This document shows, one piece after another, positions 7,927 through 15,716 of a DNA stretch of 24,687 nt (its first letter is position 1; each line of letters starts with the position of its first letter). Made by a program: the position numbers and the translations under genes. The DNA comes from Gammaproteobacteria bacterium. GTDB taxonomy: Bacteria; Pseudomonadota; Gammaproteobacteria; Chromatiales; Chromatiaceae. The notes beneath the pieces were generated by a model, which was not told where the DNA came from, searched no databases, and worked only from the letters and a program-made list of their open reading frames with translations. The DNA lies in NCBI GenBank assembly GCA_008080925.1, contig VMDJ01000018.1, forward strand, positions 1-24,687. The letters are read 5' to 3'.

Positions 7927-8690
7927 AGCTGACAAACCTTCAACTCAAACGGAATATCGCGCTCAGTCGGTTTTCCATGGCCTAATTCCGAAACCTCAAT
8001 AAAGCGGAGCGTGAATCGCTGCTTGCCACCACTGATTTCACAGAACACATTCTCATCTTTAGCCACTTTAATTTGCACAAGTTGTGATGCGCTATCACTA
8101 CTGAGTGTTTGGTTATAGAAGCCACGTTCTGCAACACAGTGTTTCGATACGGTACTTTCGCGAATCATGCCGAGCAGTAATTCAACAGCATCTTGCACTG
8201 GGCCAATCTCATTACGCCAATCATCCATCTGTAGCAATTGATCGCTATGTGATTGATTCAACCAGTAATGCAGTTGAGGGATATCAAAATCAAACGTGCC
8301 GCCTGGGATCGAAGAGCGTTGCAGTACAGCGCTGAGAAATTCATCCTGGCGCAGGTTCTGCCCAAGTGCACCTGAGATGTTCTTGAGTGACTTTCGTGCG
8401 TAGTCAATGTTTTGCAAAACATGCTGCAAGCGATTCATATCAACATCGCTGGATGATTTCAGACGCTCGAAGAAAACTCGAAAACGATCGAGCTCTTTAA
8501 CGATTTCAGTTTTTAGATCACCACGAGTGAGAACCGCAGTGATATCGAGAAGCGCTTGCAGGCTGCCGCGAACATTCCATTCGCCAGATTTACTCGTAAA
8601 GAAATCGAGCTGCTCAAACAAATGCGAAAGACGCAGCAAGGTGCGGCTTTTCTCATTCAGCGGTTGTTCAAAAGTGATCAGCTCAGACAT
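7923..8690 (-). CDS. zapD: Cell division protein ZapD
   Basis: ZapD cross-links FtsZ filaments at the division ring. The 255-residue product opens MSELITFEQPLNEKSRTLLRL, matching the N-terminus of E. coli ZapD (FEHPLNEKMRTWLR). It also carries the conserved segments LKELDR-like (VKELDR), SIPGGTFDFDIPQLHYWL and GFYNQ. The frame is open 40 codons further upstream, but that stretch has no family similarity, so the start at 8690 is preferred. The gene follows coaE by 40 bases and overlaps yacG by 4. No strong ribosome binding site is visible. ZapD's partner, the FtsZ C-terminal peptide, is encoded at the start of this same window. Confidence 0.95.
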   Translation of the reverse strand: MSELITFEQPLNEKSRTLLRLSHLFEQLDFFTSKSGEWNVRGSLQALLDITAVLTRGDLKTEIVKELDRFRVFFERLKSSSDVDMNRLQHVLQNIDYARKSLKNISGALGQNLRQDEFLSAVLQRSSIPGGTFDFDIPQLHYWLNQSHSDQLLQMDDWRNEIGPVQDAVELLLGMIRESTVSKHCVAERGFYNQTLSSDSASQLVQIKVAKDENVFCEISGGKQRFTLRFIEVSELGHGKPTERDIPFELKVCQL

Positions 8691-8730
8691 GCTGCATTGT
8701 CGCGTGTTGATCGGTGAGGGTAAAGATGGG

Positions 8731-9324
8731 TTATCCCGCCTGAGACAGGTACTGCTGATGGAGTTCGGCCACTCGTGCTGCCAAAGCATCTGGGTTTGCG
8801 GTGTTATCAATCACATCGTCAGCCGCTGAAAGTCGCTCGTCGCGAGTCGCCTGAGAGTTCAAAATTTGTTCGATCTGCTCCGGCGTGGTGCCATCTCGTT
8901 GGGCTAGCCGTTCTCGCTGAACTTCAATTGGGACATCAATCACTAGTAGGCGATCGGCTTCGTAGCCCCTTCCTGATTCTAAAAACAGCGGTACGACAAT
9001 AATGCAGTAAGGCGCATCCAGCTGGTCTTTTTGCTGATTAATATGAGCTCGGATTTTTGGATGCAAGATGGCTTCGAGTTCACGACGTTTTTCTGGATGG
9101 TCAAAGATGATCTCTCTGAGTGCAGCGCGGTTGAGCTCGCCAGAAGCGGTGATCACATCACTACCAAAGCGTGCCTCGATTTCATCGAGTGCAGGTTGTC
9201 CAGGCTCAACGACAGCACGCGCCGAGAGATCGGTATCCAGAATCGGTACGCCATGTGAGGCAAAAATATCAGATGCCGATGTTTTGCCGCTAGCAATTCC
9301 GCCGGTCATCACTACGGTAAACAT
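8731..9324 (-). CDS. coaE: Dephospho-CoA kinase CoaE
   Basis: CoaE phosphorylates the 3'-hydroxyl of dephospho-CoA, the last step of coenzyme A synthesis. The 197-residue product has the P-loop GGIASGKT at residues 8-15 and the family motifs DTDLSARAVVEPGQPAL, HPKIRAH and VVPLFLESG. The ATG at 9324 gives the usual short lead before the P-loop; a TTG at 9342 would add six residues, and neither has a clear ribosome binding site. In many gammaproteobacteria the prepilin peptidase gene pilD precedes coaE; here it is absent and a non-coding gap takes its place. A 17-bp dyad lies just upstream of the start. Confidence 0.95.
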   Translation of the reverse strand: MFTVVMTGGIASGKTSASDIFASHGVPILDTDLSARAVVEPGQPALDEIEARFGSDVITASGELNRAALREIIFDHPEKRRELEAILHPKIRAHINQQKDQLDAPYCIIVVPLFLESGRGYEADRLLVIDVPIEVQRERLAQRDGTTPEQIEQILNSQATRDERLSAADDVIDNTANPDALAARVAELHQQYLSQAG

Positions 9325-9338
9325 CAGTGAATGCCAAT

Positions 9339-9355
9339 CCAAATAAGGTATTTGG
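9339..9355. promoter_or_regulatory. 17-bp inverted repeat upstream of coaE
   Basis: CCAAATA (9339-9345) and TATTTGG (9349-9355) form a perfect 7-bp inverted repeat around a 3-base centre. It lies about 15 bases before the coaE start, where a ribosome binding site or operator would sit. It could be an operator bound by a dimeric regulator or an RNA hairpin that limits coaE translation. No known regulator motif is recognised. Confidence 0.4.
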
Positions 9356-9448
9356 CAAACAACATATCACCCCAGAACATTTCAATGAAGCCGCCAGTGG
9401 CAAGTCTTGATGAAAGAATTTAATTCAATAGCCTAACAACCCCTCTTG

Positions 9449-9475
9449 AGCCCCATATATCGATGACTTGGGGCT
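9449..9475 (+). other. GC-rich hairpin upstream of sucC
   Basis: AGCCCC (9449-9454) pairs with GGGGCT (9470-9475) around a 15-base AT-rich loop. It is not followed by a T-run on the plus strand, so it is not an obvious terminator. It may be a regulatory element in the sucC leader or a binding site. Confidence 0.3.
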
Positions 9476-9633
9476 AACCCGAAGCGTTTCGTATTTGGAG
9501 TTTCAATTTTCCGAAAAAGCCGAAAAATCAGTGCTACTGTTCATCTGTCGGTTAAAAGACGTAGCGAGGAAATGTTGTGCCACACTAGCGACATTTCGCA
9601 TAACAACAAAACAAGCACTAGAAGGAAGATGGC

Positions 9634-10794
9634 GTGAATTTGCACGAGTTCCAGTCCAAAAGACTGTTTGCCGGATACAAGATCCCGGTACCCCATGGTA
9701 TTGCTGTAGAAACCGCTGATGAAGCGCGCGATGCGGCGAATGAAATGGGTGGTGGCCGTTGGGTCGTTAAAGCACAAGCGCACACCGGTGGTCGCGGTAA
9801 AGCGGGTGGCGTGGTGGTTGCGACCTCAGTTGATGAAGTCGCTACCGAAGCGCGCCGCATGTTGAGCAACCGCTTAGTCACCAAACAAACTGGTGAAGCG
9901 GGTTTGCCGGTGAGTTTTATTTTGGTGGAAGAGCCAAGTGATATTCAGCGCGAGTTGTATCTTTCGGTGCTAGTTGATCGCGAGACGCGAAAAATTCTCA
10001 TCATGGCGTCACAAGCGGGCGGCATGAATATCGAAGAGGTGGCTGAAGAGACACCAGAAAAGATTCTTACCACGACCATTGATCCTGCGGCTGGCTTACA
10101 AGGTTATCAGTGCCGCCAACTTAGCTTTGGGCTGGGTTTAGAGGGCGATCAGATAAAGCAGTTCGCTAAGTTGCTTTCAGGCTTGGTGACGCTATTTGAA
10201 AAAGAAGATTGCAGCTTGGTTGAGATCAATCCGCTCATCGTGAACGGTGAAGGTAATTTGGTCGCACTCGATGCCAAGATTAATCTCGATAGCAATGCGC
10301 TGTACAGACATGCTGATTTACTCGCGATGCGCGATATCTCACAAGAAGACGCGCGTGAAGCGGCTGCTGCTGAACACGACCTTAACTACATTACCTTAGA
10401 TGGCAATATTGGCTGCATGGTTAACGGTGCTGGCCTTGCGATGGCAACGATGGATGTAGTGAAACTGCATGGCGGCTTGCCTGCTAACTTTTTGGATGTG
10501 GGTGGTGGTACCACAGCTGCGCGAGTTGCTGAGGCATTCAAAATTATCTTGTCAGATGACAAGGTAAAAGCGGTGCTCGTCAACATCTTTGGCGGGATTG
10601 TGCGTTGTGATTTGATCGCAGAAGGCATCATCACGGCTGTGAAGGAGTTGGGTTTAGAAGTGCCTGTGGTGGTGCGCCTTGAGGGTACCAACGCTGAGAA
10701 AGGCCGCGATATGTTGCAAACCAGTGGGTTGAATTTGATTGCTGCAGCCGGATTAACTGAAGCCGCGCAGAAAGTGGTGGAGGCAGCGCAATGA
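9634..10794 (+). CDS. sucC: Succinate-CoA ligase, beta subunit SucC
   Basis: SucC, with SucD, converts succinyl-CoA to succinate and makes a nucleoside triphosphate in the TCA cycle. The 386-residue product is close to E. coli SucC (388) and shares the start MNLHEFQSKRLFA, the ATP-grasp segment GGRGKAGGV, the LVEINPL metal/nucleotide site and the segment VNIFGGIVRCDLIAEGI. The start is a GTG at 9634, preceded by a good ribosome binding site (GAAGGAAG about 6 bases upstream). Its stop overlaps the sucD start as ATGA, so the two subunits are translationally coupled. In E. coli sucCD follows sucAB; here it does not, and it stands alone behind a 309-base leader. Confidence 0.98.
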   Translation: MNLHEFQSKRLFAGYKIPVPHGIAVETADEARDAANEMGGGRWVVKAQAHTGGRGKAGGVVVATSVDEVATEARRMLSNRLVTKQTGEAGLPVSFILVEEPSDIQRELYLSVLVDRETRKILIMASQAGGMNIEEVAEETPEKILTTTIDPAAGLQGYQCRQLSFGLGLEGDQIKQFAKLLSGLVTLFEKEDCSLVEINPLIVNGEGNLVALDAKINLDSNALYRHADLLAMRDISQEDAREAAAAEHDLNYITLDGNIGCMVNGAGLAMATMDVVKLHGGLPANFLDVGGGTTAARVAEAFKIILSDDKVKAVLVNIFGGIVRCDLIAEGIITAVKELGLEVPVVVRLEGTNAEKGRDMLQTSGLNLIAAAGLTEAAQKVVEAAQ

Positions 10795-11660
10795 GTATTC
10801 TGATTAATAAAGACACCAAGGTGATCTGCCAAGGTTTTACCGGTCAGCAAGGCACCTTCCATTCAGAACAAGCGATTGCTTACGGTACCAATATGGTCGG
10901 CGGTGTGACGCCAGGTAAAGGTGGTCAAACGCACCTGGGTTTACCGGTATTCAATACGGTCCACGATGCGGTGAAAGCGACTGGCGCAGAAGCGACCATG
11001 ATTTACGTGCCGGCTGCGTTTGCTGCGGATGCGATCTTGGAAGCGAATGATGCTGGCATCAAAGTGATTGTGTGTATTACTGAAGGTATTCCAGTGATGG
11101 ATATGCTGAAGGTGAATGCAGCGTTAAAAGAGAGTGATGCACGTTTGATTGGACCTAACTGCCCGGGTGTGATTACGCCGGGTGAGTGCAAGATCGGCAT
11201 CATGCCGGGCGTGATTCACCAGAAGGGTAAGATCGGTATCGTGTCGCGCTCTGGAACGTTGACCTATGAAGCGGTACATCAAACGACCCATGCTGGTTTG
11301 GGGCAGAGTACTTGTGTTGGGATTGGTGGTGACCCGATTCATGGTATGAGCTTCGTTGATTGTTTGGAGCTGTTCCAAAACGATCCGCAAACTGAAGGTA
11401 TTGTGATGGTCGGTGAGATCGGCGGTACGGCAGAAGAGGCAGCTGCTGACTACATCAAAGCGCATGTGACTAAGCCTGTAGTGGCTTACATTGCGGGTGT
11501 CACAGCCCCCTCTGGCAAGCGCATGGGCCATGCTGGCGCGATTGTTAGTGGTGGCAAGGGTACAGCGGAAGGCAAGTTTGCGGCGCTTGAGGCAGCGGGT
11601 GTTAAAACGGTTCGCTCGCCAGCGGATATTGGCGAGGCGATGGCCTCTTTGATGTCTTAA
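10791..11660 (+). CDS. sucD: Succinate-CoA ligase, alpha subunit SucD
   Basis: The alpha subunit binds CoA and carries the phosphohistidine. The 289-residue product has the CoA-binding QGFTGQQGTFHSEQAI near the N-terminus, IGPNCPGVITPGECKIGIMPG in the middle, and the active-site histidine H247 in the GHAGAIVSGGKGTA loop. Length matches E. coli (289). The gene overlaps sucC by 4 bases and is followed by a strong hairpin at 11673-11703. Confidence 0.98.
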   Translation: MSILINKDTKVICQGFTGQQGTFHSEQAIAYGTNMVGGVTPGKGGQTHLGLPVFNTVHDAVKATGAEATMIYVPAAFAADAILEANDAGIKVIVCITEGIPVMDMLKVNAALKESDARLIGPNCPGVITPGECKIGIMPGVIHQKGKIGIVSRSGTLTYEAVHQTTHAGLGQSTCVGIGGDPIHGMSFVDCLELFQNDPQTEGIVMVGEIGGTAEEAAADYIKAHVTKPVVAYIAGVTAPSGKRMGHAGAIVSGGKGTAEGKFAALEAAGVKTVRSPADIGEAMASLMS

Positions 11661-11672
11661 TCCCTTGAGTTG

Positions 11673-11703
11673 CTACCTGTTGTCGCCTTGCGGCAGCAGG
11701 TAG
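11673..11703 (+). terminator. Strong hairpin after sucD (no adjacent U-run)
   Basis: A 14-bp stem with a 3-base loop can form: CTACCTGTTGTCGC pairs with GCGGCAGCAGGTAG, with two G-T wobbles. The sequence that follows (AATAACCGCATCTTTT) lacks an immediate T-tract, so intrinsic termination would be weak. A role in protecting the 3' end of the sucCD mRNA, or partial termination before nadE, fits better. nadE begins 37 bases later. Confidence 0.6.
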
Positions 11704-11740
11704 AATAACCGCATCTTTTCTTAATTTATTGGCGCCATTC

Positions 11741-13339
11741 ATGCGGTTAGCGCTTGCTCAACTGAATTTCCTCGTCGGTGATATCGAAGGTAATGCTCAG
11801 CGCATTATCGACGCTGCCTGTGAGCTGCGTGAGCAGGGTGTTGAGTTGGCGTTGTTTACTGAGTTGGCGCTCACTGGTTATCCCCCAGAAGACCTGTTGT
11901 TGCGTGATGAATGTCAGCGTCGTGTTGATGCCGCGTTAGCGCTTGTTGCGAAACAGTGTGCCGGTATTACGGTTGTACTGGGTTTGCCGTTGATGCGAGA
12001 AGGGCAGCGGTTTAATGCTGCGGTGGTTCTGCGAGATGGCGCTGTGATTGCTGAATATCACAAGCGTGAGCTACCTAACTACAGCGTGTTTGATGAGAAG
12101 CGTTATTTTGCTGCCGGTGATGATGCGGTGGTCTTCGAGCAATCTGGCGTGAGCTTTGGCTTAGCGATTTGTGAGGATGTTTGGTTTGATGCGCCCGTAG
12201 CTGATCTCGCCGGTGCGGGTGCGCATGTCATCCTCAATTTGAATGCATCTCCCTTTAATAGCGGTAAGACCCGTGAGCGTGAGCGAACGGTGGTTGAGCT
12301 GTGCCGCGAGCATGCGGTTTCGATGTTGTATGCCAATCAAGTCGGCGGCCAAGATGAGTTGGTGTTCGATGGCGGTTCGTTTGTGGTTAATGCTTTGGGT
12401 GATGTGCAGCTGCGTTGTCAGCAATTTGAAGAGCAGATCGCGATTATTGAGCTCGATGATCAAGCGCAGCCGATTAAACAAGCAATTGCTCAACCTTTAA
12501 GTGACGAGGCTGAAATTTACGGTGCCTTGGTTCAAGGTGTTCGTGATTATGTGACCAAGAATGGCTTTAAAGGCGCCGTGCTGGGTTTGTCAGGTGGTAT
12601 CGATTCAGCGGTGACCTTGGCGATTGCTGTTGATGCCTTGGGTGCTGAGAACTTAGAAGTGGTCTTGATGCCGTCGCGCTATACCTCGGATATGAGTAAC
12701 GAAGATGCTGCAGAGCAGGCGAAAACCCAGGGTGTTGATTATCAGACGATTCCGATTGAGCCTGCCTTCAATGCCTTTTTAGAGATGCTCTCAGCTTCCT
12801 TTGACGGCTTGCCTGCGGATGTGACAGAAGAGAATATTCAGGCGCGTTGTCGCGGCGTTTTGCTGATGGCGATCAGTAATAAGCGTGGCCGTATGTTGCT
12901 GACCACCGGTAATAAGAGTGAGATGTCAGTTGGCTATGCCACCTTATATGGCGATATGAATGGCGGTTTTGCACCGTTGAAAGATCTACCAAAGCTACTC
13001 GTTTATCGTCTAGCACGTTGGATTAATCGTAATGGTGAGATCATTCCGGATCGCGTGATTACCCGTCCACCATCCGCTGAGCTACGTCCGGATCAAAAAG
13101 ATTCTGATAGCTTGCCGGATTACGAGGTGCTTGATGCCATTATTGAGCGTTACGTCGAGCTTGATCAGTGTGTTGAAAAGATTGTTGCGGAGACGGGATT
13201 TGATCAGGCTGAGGTGGAACGCATTACACGCCTGATCGATTTGAATGAGTACAAGCGTCGCCAGTCAGCGCCGGGGGTGAAGATCACTCAGCGTGCCTAC
13301 GGGCGAGACCGCCGTTATCCGATTGTGAATGGCTTTTAA
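11741..13339 (+). CDS. nadE: Glutamine-dependent NAD+ synthetase NadE (nitrilase + synthetase domains)
   Basis: This enzyme amidates nicotinic acid adenine dinucleotide to NAD+, using ammonia released from glutamine. The 532-residue protein joins an N-terminal carbon-nitrogen hydrolase (glutaminase) domain with the triad E41, K108 and C144 (FTELALTGYPPEDL, YHKRELPNY, AICEDVW) to a C-terminal synthetase domain with the pyrophosphate loop LGLSGGIDSAV near residue 285. The ATG at 11741 is preferred; an in-frame TTG four codons earlier (11729) is possible. Neither has a strong ribosome binding site. E. coli has the shorter ammonia-dependent form, so this is a different domain layout from the enteric enzyme. 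Confidence 0.97.
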   Translation: MRLALAQLNFLVGDIEGNAQRIIDAACELREQGVELALFTELALTGYPPEDLLLRDECQRRVDAALALVAKQCAGITVVLGLPLMREGQRFNAAVVLRDGAVIAEYHKRELPNYSVFDEKRYFAAGDDAVVFEQSGVSFGLAICEDVWFDAPVADLAGAGAHVILNLNASPFNSGKTRERERTVVELCREHAVSMLYANQVGGQDELVFDGGSFVVNALGDVQLRCQQFEEQIAIIELDDQAQPIKQAIAQPLSDEAEIYGALVQGVRDYVTKNGFKGAVLGLSGGIDSAVTLAIAVDALGAENLEVVLMPSRYTSDMSNEDAAEQAKTQGVDYQTIPIEPAFNAFLEMLSASFDGLPADVTEENIQARCRGVLLMAISNKRGRMLLTTGNKSEMSVGYATLYGDMNGGFAPLKDLPKLLVYRLARWINRNGEIIPDRVITRPPSAELRPDQKDSDSLPDYEVLDAIIERYVELDQCVEKIVAETGFDQAEVERITRLIDLNEYKRRQSAPGVKITQRAYGRDRRYPIVNGF

Positions 13340-13398
13340 GTCAGCACAATTCTCGCTATGCTCTAACCATAGATTAACCATCCATCAGGGAATCGACG

Positions 13399-13737
13399 AT
13401 GAAAAAGATTGAAGCGATTATCAAGCCCTTCAAATTAGATGATGTGCGCGAGGCGCTATCAGCGATTGGTATTACCGGCATGACGGTAACTGAAGTCAAA
13501 GGATTTGGTCGCCAGAAAGGTCACACTGAGTTGTATCGTGGTGCTGAGTATGTCGTCGATTTTCTTCCAAAGCTGCGTCTTGAGTTGGTTGTCTCTGATG
13601 GCTCAGTTGATGAGTGTATTGAAGCGATTACCGGCGCGGCACGGACGGGTAAGATCGGCGACGGTAAGATCTTTGTCTCTTCAGTAGACCAAGTGATTCG
13701 TATTCGTACCGGCGAGACAGGCGACGAAGCGGTATAA
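13399..13737 (+). CDS. glnB: Nitrogen regulatory protein P-II (GlnB type)
   Basis: The 112-residue PII protein senses 2-oxoglutarate, ATP/ADP and, through uridylylation, glutamine; it controls glutamine synthetase adenylylation and the NtrB/NtrC system in related bacteria. The T-loop uridylylation site is Y51 in ELYRGAEYVVDF, and the PII signature TGKIGDGKIFV is intact. The start MKKIEAIIKPFKLDDVREAL resembles E. coli GlnB more than GlnK (MKLVTVIIKPFKLEDVREAL), and no amtB lies next to it, which also favours GlnB. AGGGA about 8 bases before the ATG is a fair ribosome binding site. It may be read with nadE, 59 bases upstream. Confidence 0.95.
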   Translation: MKKIEAIIKPFKLDDVREALSAIGITGMTVTEVKGFGRQKGHTELYRGAEYVVDFLPKLRLELVVSDGSVDECIEAITGAARTGKIGDGKIFVSSVDQVIRIRTGETGDEAV

Positions 13738-13751
13738 GCTTTTCCAAATAC

Positions 13752-13781
13752 AAAAAAAGGGAGCGCGACGCTCCCTTTTTT
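13752..13781. terminator. Bidirectional rho-independent terminator between glnB and bamD
   Basis: GGGAGCG (13759-13765) and CGCTCCC (13769-13775) form a 7-bp stem with a CGA loop, flanked by seven A on the left and six T on the right. It can end transcripts of glnB on the plus strand and bamD on the minus strand, which converge here. Confidence 0.92.
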
Positions 13782-13800
13782 ATTGCCTGATGTATCTCGA

Positions 13801-14616
13801 TCAGTTTTCGTCGAGACCGATCAGCGTCCAGAAGTTCTCGACGAGATTCTCATCGCGGAGTTTGAGCGGGTCATCTACGATCGCGCCGGAATCTTTATTC
13901 ATCGCTAGAACGCGTTCAGCATCTTTGGCTAGCTCTGGCATATCGAGCTTGGTGTAGGCTTGTGACATGATTTTGAGTGCATCAGACACAGCCGGTGTGC
14001 GCTGATAGTTTTCAATGACGTAATTCGCACGATTGGCAGCTGCAACAAAAGCACCACGCTTCATGTAGAACTTAGCTACGTGGATTTCATAACGCGCAAG
14101 GTTATTTCGCAGATACAGCATACGCTTTCGAGAATCCTCGGTGTATTCGCTGTCAGGGAACTTCTCAAGCACCGTGGCGAAGTCTTGGTATGACTGGAGT
14201 GCACCACCGGGATCACGTTGGCTTTGGTCGCTTGGGATAAAGCGCGTCAGGAAGTTGATCGAGCGATTGAAGTTCGACAAGCCTTTTAGATAATGCGCGT
14301 AAGCTTCTGCAGGGTGATTTGGGTGAAACTTGATAAAACGGTCCGCTGCAGCACGAGCTGAGTCATGCTCGCCGTTACGGTAGTAGGCGTATGCGATATC
14401 GAGCTGAGCTTGGTGTGCGTATTTGCCGTAGGGGTAGCGAGACTCGAGTTTCTCGTAGTAATCAATTGCTTTGTCCCAAGCGCCACCCGCCATTGCTGAT
14501 TTGGCTTCGGTGAAGAGTTTTTGCTGACTCCAACCTTCAGTAGGGTCTTTTTGCTCAAAAAACGAACAGCCGCTCAAAAAGCTAACGAGAAGAAGTGTCC
14601 AGATGAGGCGCGACAT
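13801..14616 (-). CDS. bamD: Outer membrane assembly lipoprotein BamD
   Basis: BamD is the essential lipoprotein of the BAM complex that inserts beta-barrel proteins in the outer membrane. The 271-residue precursor has a signal peptide with lipobox LSGC; C17 would be lipidated. TPR-like repeats follow, with motifs AMAGGAWDKAIDYYEKLESRYPYG and YRNGEHDSARAAADRFIKFHPNHP. The mature part is somewhat longer than in E. coli (245-residue precursor). AGAG upstream of the ATG may serve as the ribosome binding site. It is divergent from rluD across 62 bases, the same arrangement as in E. coli. Confidence 0.96.
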   Translation of the reverse strand: MSRLIWTLLLVSFLSGCSFFEQKDPTEGWSQQKLFTEAKSAMAGGAWDKAIDYYEKLESRYPYGKYAHQAQLDIAYAYYRNGEHDSARAAADRFIKFHPNHPAEAYAHYLKGLSNFNRSINFLTRFIPSDQSQRDPGGALQSYQDFATVLEKFPDSEYTEDSRKRMLYLRNNLARYEIHVAKFYMKRGAFVAAANRANYVIENYQRTPAVSDALKIMSQAYTKLDMPELAKDAERVLAMNKDSGAIVDDPLKLRDENLVENFWTLIGLDEN

Positions 14617-14647
14617 AGGCGATAATCTCTTTATTACTACTGATGAC

Positions 14648-14655
14648 AGTATAAC
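14648..14655. promoter_or_regulatory. Possible shared -10 region of divergent bamD and rluD
   Basis: TATAAC reads on the plus strand (14650-14655) and TATACT on the minus strand (14653-14648), overlapping each other in the 62-base gap between the two starts. Clear -35 boxes are lacking on both sides, so this is tentative. Confidence 0.25.
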
Positions 14656-14678
14656 GGATCACACCCCGAGCTGAGAAA

Positions 14679-15716
14679 GTGACAGCAAAAGAACAGCAAC
14701 AAACCGCAGAGATTTCCACTGATTTGGCAGGTAAACGCTTAGACCAAGCATTGGCGGCGCTTTTCCCTGAATTTTCGCGCAGTCGTTTGTCAGCATGGAC
14801 GAAAGAAGGACGAGTTTTACTCAATGGTCAAACAGTAAGACCCCGAGATGCGGTGAAGTTAGGCGATCGAGTTCAGTTAACGGCGGTGATCGAAGATCAG
14901 GTTGAGTGTCGACCTCAGTATGTTGATTTCGAGGTGGTCTATGAGGATGAACATCTGATCGTGGTGAACAAGCCTGCGGGTTTAGTCGTACATCCTGCAG
15001 CCGGTAACCCCGATGGTACCTTGCAAAATGGTCTGCTCTACATGGATGAGAGCCTAGCGAATATTCCACGTGCCGGCATCGTGCATCGCTTAGATAAAGA
15101 AACTACTGGTCTAATGGTTGTTGCGCGAAGTGAGCTTGCACATAAGAAATTAAGTGAAGCCTTAGCGAAACGGACCATGAAGCGCGAATACCGAGCGGTG
15201 GTGAATGGAAAGTTTAATGTTGGCGGTACGATTGATCTACCCATCGGTCGTCATCCTACACAGCGTATAAAAATGGCGGTTAATCCCATGGGAAAGCCTG
15301 CGGTTACGCATTACAAGGTCTTGGAAAAGTTCCAAGCGCATACCTTGCTTAAGGTGAATCTTGAAACGGGTCGCACGCATCAGATACGTGTGCATATGGC
15401 ACATCTCCGACACCCTTTAATTGGCGATCCTGTGTATGGGGCTCGTTTGCAACTGCCAAAAAATGCTGATGATTATGTGAAAGAAGTGATGCGAGGTTTT
15501 AAGCGCCAAGCACTGCATGCTAAACGCTTAAGCTTTCAGCATCCCGAGAGCGGTAAAGAGCTTAACTTCGAAGTGCCAATGCCTGATGATATGGCTGTGC
15601 TGATTGAAGCGCTACGCGACCATCATTTTGGTGATGGTGAAGAGATGGAGTTTGGCGATGACTTCTATCAGGCATTTGAAGTCGATGGCTTAGAAATCTG
15701 GGAAGAGGATGATTGA
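14679..15716 (+). CDS. rluD: 23S rRNA pseudouridine synthase RluD
   Basis: RluD makes the pseudouridines in helix 69 of 23S rRNA. The 345-residue product has an S4 RNA-binding domain (about residues 15-75, AGKRLDQALAALFPEFSRSR), the synthase core with catalytic D139 in HRLDKETTG, and RTHQIRVHM. The start is a GTG at 14679, read before TAKEQQQ. It is about 20 residues longer than E. coli RluD (326), mostly in an acidic C-terminal tail. It overlaps pgeF by 8 bases and heads the rightward row rluD-pgeF-gcvR-like-def. Confidence 0.96.
   Translation: MTAKEQQQTAEISTDLAGKRLDQALAALFPEFSRSRLSAWTKEGRVLLNGQTVRPRDAVKLGDRVQLTAVIEDQVECRPQYVDFEVVYEDEHLIVVNKPAGLVVHPAAGNPDGTLQNGLLYMDESLANIPRAGIVHRLDKETTGLMVVARSELAHKKLSEALAKRTMKREYRAVVNGKFNVGGTIDLPIGRHPTQRIKMAVNPMGKPAVTHYKVLEKFQAHTLLKVNLETGRTHQIRVHMAHLRHPLIGDPVYGARLQLPKNADDYVKEVMRGFKRQALHAKRLSFQHPESGKELNFEVPMPDDMAVLIEALRDHHFGDGEEMEFGDDFYQAFEVDGLEIWEEDD

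Larger units (their letters stand above)
9325..9633. other. 309-base non-coding region between divergent coaE and sucC
   Basis: This gap should hold the promoters of the minus-strand coaE-zapD-yacG row and the plus-strand sucCD row. I see a 17-bp dyad at 9339-9355, a GC-rich hairpin at 9449-9475, and a 9-base tandem duplication (CCGAAAAA plus G or T) at 9511-9528. I cannot pick a convincing sigma-70 promoter. No convincing gene or recognisable pilD remnant is seen; short open frames here have no family features. The base composition does not stand out from the neighbours. Confidence 0.6.

Noticed and set aside
8691..8810. N-terminal extension of ZapD
   Set aside because: The added 40 residues have no similarity to ZapD, and the internal start matches the family N-terminus.
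9468..9719. 83-codon plus-strand frame overlapping the sucC start
   Set aside because: It runs into sucC in another frame and has no ribosome binding site or family features.
13325..13345. Sigma-54 promoter upstream of glnB
   Set aside because: TGGC and a later GC were seen, but the GG-to-GC spacing is 11 and not 10, and the rest of the consensus is missing.
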